The position numbers were made by a program, and so were the translations under genes. The notes beneath the pieces were generated by a model, which was not told where the DNA came from, did no database searches, and worked only from the letters and a program-made list of their open reading frames with translations. Below are positions 57,840 to 64,000 of a DNA stretch of 64,000 nucleotides, one piece after another. The first letter of the stretch is position 1. Every line of letters starts with the position of its first letter. This stretch comes from Latrodectus hesperus (Eukaryota > Arthropoda > Arachnida > Araneae > Theridiidae): positions 42,276,436-42,340,435 of the forward strand of contig CM075857.1 of the NCBI GenBank assembly GCA_037975125.1, given 5' to 3'.

Positions 57840-58920
57840 TTCAAGTGACGAGGTTGTCACTTGAGTGGGCACCCTACTTTCCATAATTTCGTCATTTAAC
57901 CGTTTTGTACATTTAGTGTGTACATAGGTTTCTTTGTAAAATTGTCTTTGCTTAAGTCAAATATATTGGTTTAAAGAAGGAAATATTAGAGTTTAAAAAT
58001 TCAATATTAAAATGAAAAAAACTTTCTCTAAAATTTATTTAATTTTTAAATATTAAAAAGCATTTCTTACATTTTTTTTAAAACCAGAAAATATATTTTT
58101 TTAGACTATATATTACAGAACAATAAAATTCGTTATTATTTTTTCTTGAAATTTATTTACATAAAAATACATAAGTAAAAATTATTTTTTGAAATTATCA
58201 AGCATATTTAAAAGTATTAAATAATTTTTAAACTTCGTAGAGTTCAGAAAAATATTTTCTAAGCAGATAAAAAAATTTTTCTCGTATAACTAGTAATTAT
58301 TTTTATTTAATTAAAAATTTCTTCAAGTGTAAAAATAAAAATAAATAAATAAAAGAGTTTTACTTTAAAATAAGGATGAAACAAAATAGCGCAACATGGA
58401 AAAATGAAAAAATGTAGTTAATATATTATAAAAATATATGTAATTATAAGAAGCAGCATCTCAAAAAATGTTACTGTTCATGAAATAGAATGTTTTTTCG
58501 CATACTACACAAAAATTAAATGTATAAAGTTGAAAAACAGAACTTATATATATTAACAAAACTTGTATTATGGTTTTATATTTATATAATTACAAATAAA
58601 GTAAAAATAATGTAAAATTGTTTATAACAATGCACCATATTCTTTCCATATATTTGACTCCTATACTCGAAATAAGGGAGATTATCAATGAATAATTTAG
58701 ACTACTGTACATATCTATTTTGCAATAATTCATGTAGTATGCACGCGGGATGAAAGTTTTATATTCTTAATGCCATTATTTAGAATTAGCCATGCACAAT
58801 AATTAGATCTATTTGCTAAATATCTCAATTGTATTCAAAATTAGTTTGTAGTTGTTGGTTTTCTACTTCACTACTTTTCCTTTACATGTTAATTTTAATA
58901 TAACATAATGTGATTTTTAT
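57840..58920. other. AT-rich sequence without recognised features
   Basis: I see no exon signal, repeat structure or family motif on either strand here. Confidence 0.6.
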
Positions 58921-58921
58921 C

Positions 58922-59216
58922 ATTTTTTTAACAATGGCCGGCACTGGGTGACTAACCCTTCGCCACTACAAGGACGGAAACTGCTACTCATTTCTTGTTA
59001 CCAGGTGGGCACGTGTGAACCAATTCACGGAGGGGAGTAGCGCTGCCCGCGCCATACCACCACAAACCCGTTAATAGGGTGGGCCACATTCACACATCAT
59101 CTCCAAAGAAAGGACAGTGAGAAAGAAACATCCATGCCCAAACCAGAATTCGAACCCGTCACCAACAGCCTAGGAATCATAAACGCTAACCACTCGGTCA
59201 TCGGTCGGCATGATAT
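58922..59216 (-). repeat. tRNA-derived SINE, well preserved
   Basis: On the minus strand the element starts GCCGACCGATGACCGAGTGG with an A-box TGGTTAGCG and a B box GGGTTCGAATTC about 40 bases later, then a body running to 58922. The GC-rich body contrasts with the flanks. The head resembles a class II (Leu/Ser-like) tRNA but has diverged, so it is a SINE rather than a tRNA gene. Confidence 0.8.
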
Positions 59217-59252
59217 TTAACATAAAACAATAATTTGTAATCTTGCTGAATT

Positions 59253-59407
<155 letters not shown>

Positions 59408-59507
59408 CTACCAGAGGTTTTTTATAAATAGAAATGTATATATGGCAGTATAACAGCTTTATTGAATTTCTGTAAATCTCGGATTTTTTTCTCAAGCATA
59501 AAATATC

Positions 59508-60420
59508 GAATCTCTCCGATTGTCAAGGAGGCCATATTGTAGAAGCTCATCTAACTGGAGCATGTATAACCAAAACGTTCCAGAAACCTTATTAGGTGTT
59601 TCTAAAGGTACGATGTCTAATATCATGAAACCATATGCACATCAAGAGAAGCAAGACTCGGTAAAATAAAATGAACGGAAATAGAAGCTCAACAAAAGAG
59701 ATGATAGGTATTGAAGCGCATTATAATGTCTAAAAAGCGAAAAAAAATACAGCAAATTTCTAACAACTCAATTTTCTAGTATCACTGATTTTAATTAAAA
59801 GGCATCTTCATTAATAGAATATTTAAGACGAAGCAGCGATTCCTAATCCACTTATCACAAATGTTAATGCCAACCGTCGTTTGTAGTGGTACCACACTCA
59901 CAAAACCTAACTGATTTATAAGTGAAAGAAGATAGTACTGTAGTATGATGAATTGTTTTCAGTCGTTTTCCGTACTATAGAATGGATGTACATTTGGAGG
60001 ATATCTGTACAAATGTATGATCATAATTCTTTCCTTAGCATGGAGTTGGATCTGTCATGCTATGGGTTGATGCGTCGTGGTTTTTTGCCGGACCACTCGT
60101 AATCTTAAAGGGTATAATGACTGGGAGAATAAAGAGAAATTTCAGCTGATCAGATCTATCCTATGATACAAACTTTGCTTTTATTAAAAGATGAAATTTT
60201 TCAGGCTGTTAATGCATCTATTCTTGTAGCAGGACATGTCCATTCACACTTTGATAAACGTGAGGATGGAATTAAACATCAAACTTGGCTTGCACAGTCA
60301 TCTGATGTCAATGTAATTGAAACATTACGGTCCATTTTAAAATGTTCAATATGGAATCAACAGCCTCCACTAGTCTTTTCCAGAAATGTCTTAATATCTC
60401 TATGAAGATTAATAGTACAA
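59508..60420 (+). pseudogene. Second Tc1-type transposase, heavily decayed
   Basis: Fragments in shifting frames follow the Tc1 order: an N-terminal helix-turn-helix like LTGACI and LLGVSKGTMSNIMKPYA, then GSVMLWVDASWFFAGPLVIL, then SDVNVIETLRSIL near the site of the catalytic glutamate. The second catalytic Asp region is lost or mutated. Several stops and indels make it clearly dead and older than the 48-kb copy, and of a different Tc1 lineage. Confidence 0.75.
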
Positions 60421-60532
60421 TACTCAAAATATTATTGTTGTATGATCGATTCTTTGATAAATCCATGCTGTATTATAAAGCAAAGACCCTCCTAAACTAT
60501 ACTATATATATTCATATAGTATGGTTTAAGAA

Positions 60533-60534
<2 letters not shown>

Positions 60535-60589
<55 letters not shown>
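60535..60589. repeat. (TA)n microsatellite
   Basis: About 55 bases of TA. It is preceded at about 60489-60535 by an imperfect inverted repeat around CCTAAACTATACTATAT. Confidence 0.97.
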
Positions 60590-62138
<1,549 letters not shown>

Positions 62139-62420
62139 GTGGAATTGAAAGCGCCACCAGAGGGCCACTCACATGCTTGCCGCCAGACACGCAGAGGAGA
62201 AAGGAAGAGAACGACGATGTGAGGGAATGAAAAAAGACGTGATGACAAAGACGCGAATGGATATTAAACTTGTTTGGAATTATAACTTACTACAATGATG
62301 TTAAAATGGACAATACGCTTTGATATTGTACATATGTGTATAAATTTATATTATTATTATAAAATGTAATTAAATAATTTAACATTTATCGGTCATTTTT
62401 ACTGATGATAAGTAAGAACC
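62139..62420. other. Short unassigned segment between microsatellites
   Basis: Begins with a GC-richer stretch (GAAAGCGCCACCAGAGGGCC, then CATGCTTGCCGCCAGACACG) that looks like a transposon or LTR end, then turns AT-rich. I found no matching second end. Confidence 0.4.
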
Positions 62421-63153
<733 letters not shown>

Positions 63154-64000
63154 CTAAGGGCACAATTGCACAAAAGAATTCACACTGGAGCAGCTACTGT
63201 GCTCATTGTAGTTTCTCAAGGGGGAATTTTTTCCCCGAATTAATTTTCTTTTTCTTTCTTTCTTTTTTATTTTTTTGGCTTGTATTTCGAGACTGATTTT
63301 AGAGTTTATTTTACTTTCAATAGCAATTCCAGTTTTAAAACAAATATTGCACAAAATATCCATTTCATCACCTTTACTAGCATGGCCACAGAAGGTATGA
63401 ATTTTTGTACGACAAATTTTGCATGCAAATGTATCATTCGTTTCCTTTAAAATCACACAACAGGTATCTGAGACGAAAATCTCTTCAGTAAGCATGCCTT
63501 CATCATGTTGGCTTACTCCATTATCGACTATAATCTTATGCACGATTTTCAAATAGGCTCTTTTCTTGCATAATCTGATTAGTTTTCCTTTTTTCTACTA
63601 TTCAGACTCTTCTTATTACTTTTTCTAGCTGTTCCTCTGTATTTATGTCTTTTAAAACATCTTTGGATAGAAAAGACGATGTAAGTCCCACTTTAGGTTT
63701 GCAGCCAAAAAGAGTTTCATATGGTGTACTTTTATTCCCAGAATGATAAGCTCCATTTTTCATAAATTTTATAAAATACAGCCCTTAACTCTAGCTGGCA
63801 GATTTATTATCTTTCATCCGAGTACAAAGCATATTTTCGATATCTTAATTAACTCATTCGACAATATTCTGGATTTGTGAATAGCGAGGCTTCCCTGGGA
63901 GATCCTCAATGTTGATCAAAACTCCATCAAGCTGGTCAACACATTAATGGAAAATTCCTTGCCATTGTCAGATTGTAATATAGATGGCACTCCAAGCAAC
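63154..64000 (-). pseudogene. KRBA2-like integrase gene remnant (runs off the right edge)
   Basis: Read on the minus strand from the window edge, LLGVPSILQSDNGKEFSINV is the second-Asp region of a retroviral-type integrase. After frameshifts come a residual YHSG-like region and CKPKVGLTSSFLSKDVLKDI. The last open part (63552-63154) has a Cys/His-rich segment (FACKICRTKIHTFCGHASKG, then ILCNICFK). This order matches KRAB-A-domain-containing-2/SCAND3-type integrase genes common in spider annotations (from memory). Internal stops and shifts indicate decay; the N-terminal part lies outside the window. Confidence 0.65.

Noticed and set aside
58922..59216. True tRNA gene at the SINE head
   Set aside because: The A and B boxes are present but a consistent acceptor stem and the rest of a cloverleaf are not, and a long body follows.

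Overview
The window is AT-rich, intron-rich animal genomic DNA. Long introns, GT-AG splice sites, dense (TA)n microsatellites and several transposon classes (Tc1, pogo/Tigger, hAT, Ty3/Gypsy, tRNA-derived SINEs) point to an arthropod. KRBA2-like integrase and DUF4806-like fragments make a spider or another arachnid my best guess; this is inference, because no species-diagnostic gene is present.

The first 45 kb is dominated by one plus-strand gene, the orthologue of cyclin-G-associated kinase (GAK; the single auxilin of insects). I could trace 26 coding exons from the ATG at 2049 to the TAG at 44835-44837. They join with consistent phase into about 1257 codons: NAK-family kinase domain, proline-rich linker, PTEN-like pseudo-phosphatase plus C2 domain, a disordered region with clathrin and AP2 binding motifs, and a C-terminal J domain with an HPD motif. 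The third intron looks U12-type but lacks a usable AG at its 3' end. On the opposite strand just upstream, a non-coding exon and a first coding exon suggest a head-to-head neighbour that leaves the window on the left.

The GAK introns carry passengers: a tRNA-derived SINE family (about 4.2, 33.8 and 43.6 kb), a GATATC-rich repeat (about 19.85-20.2 kb), antisense pieces of a DUF4806-like gene (21.8-23.0 kb), a degenerate hAT element with an 8-bp target duplication (23.7-24.8 kb) and a broken Tigger/pogo element (40.6-43.0 kb).

From 48 kb onward the window is transposon territory. It holds a Tc1 element with two nonsense codons, one of them inside a 42-bp inverted duplication. Next come a nonautonomous TIR element (50.4-51.1 kb) and a structurally complete, very young Ty3/Gypsy retrotransposon on the minus strand (51.39-56.56 kb) whose LTRs differ by one base. 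These are followed by a 217-bp MITE, a possible minus-strand exon at 57.4 kb, a SINE, a decayed second Tc1 copy, very long (TA)n tracts and a decayed KRBA2-like integrase gene that runs off the right edge.

I found no convincing undescribed biological system. The best second looks are the odd U12-type intron, the template-switch-like palindrome in the Tc1 copy, the GATATC-rich repeat and the unidentified exon at 57.4 kb.
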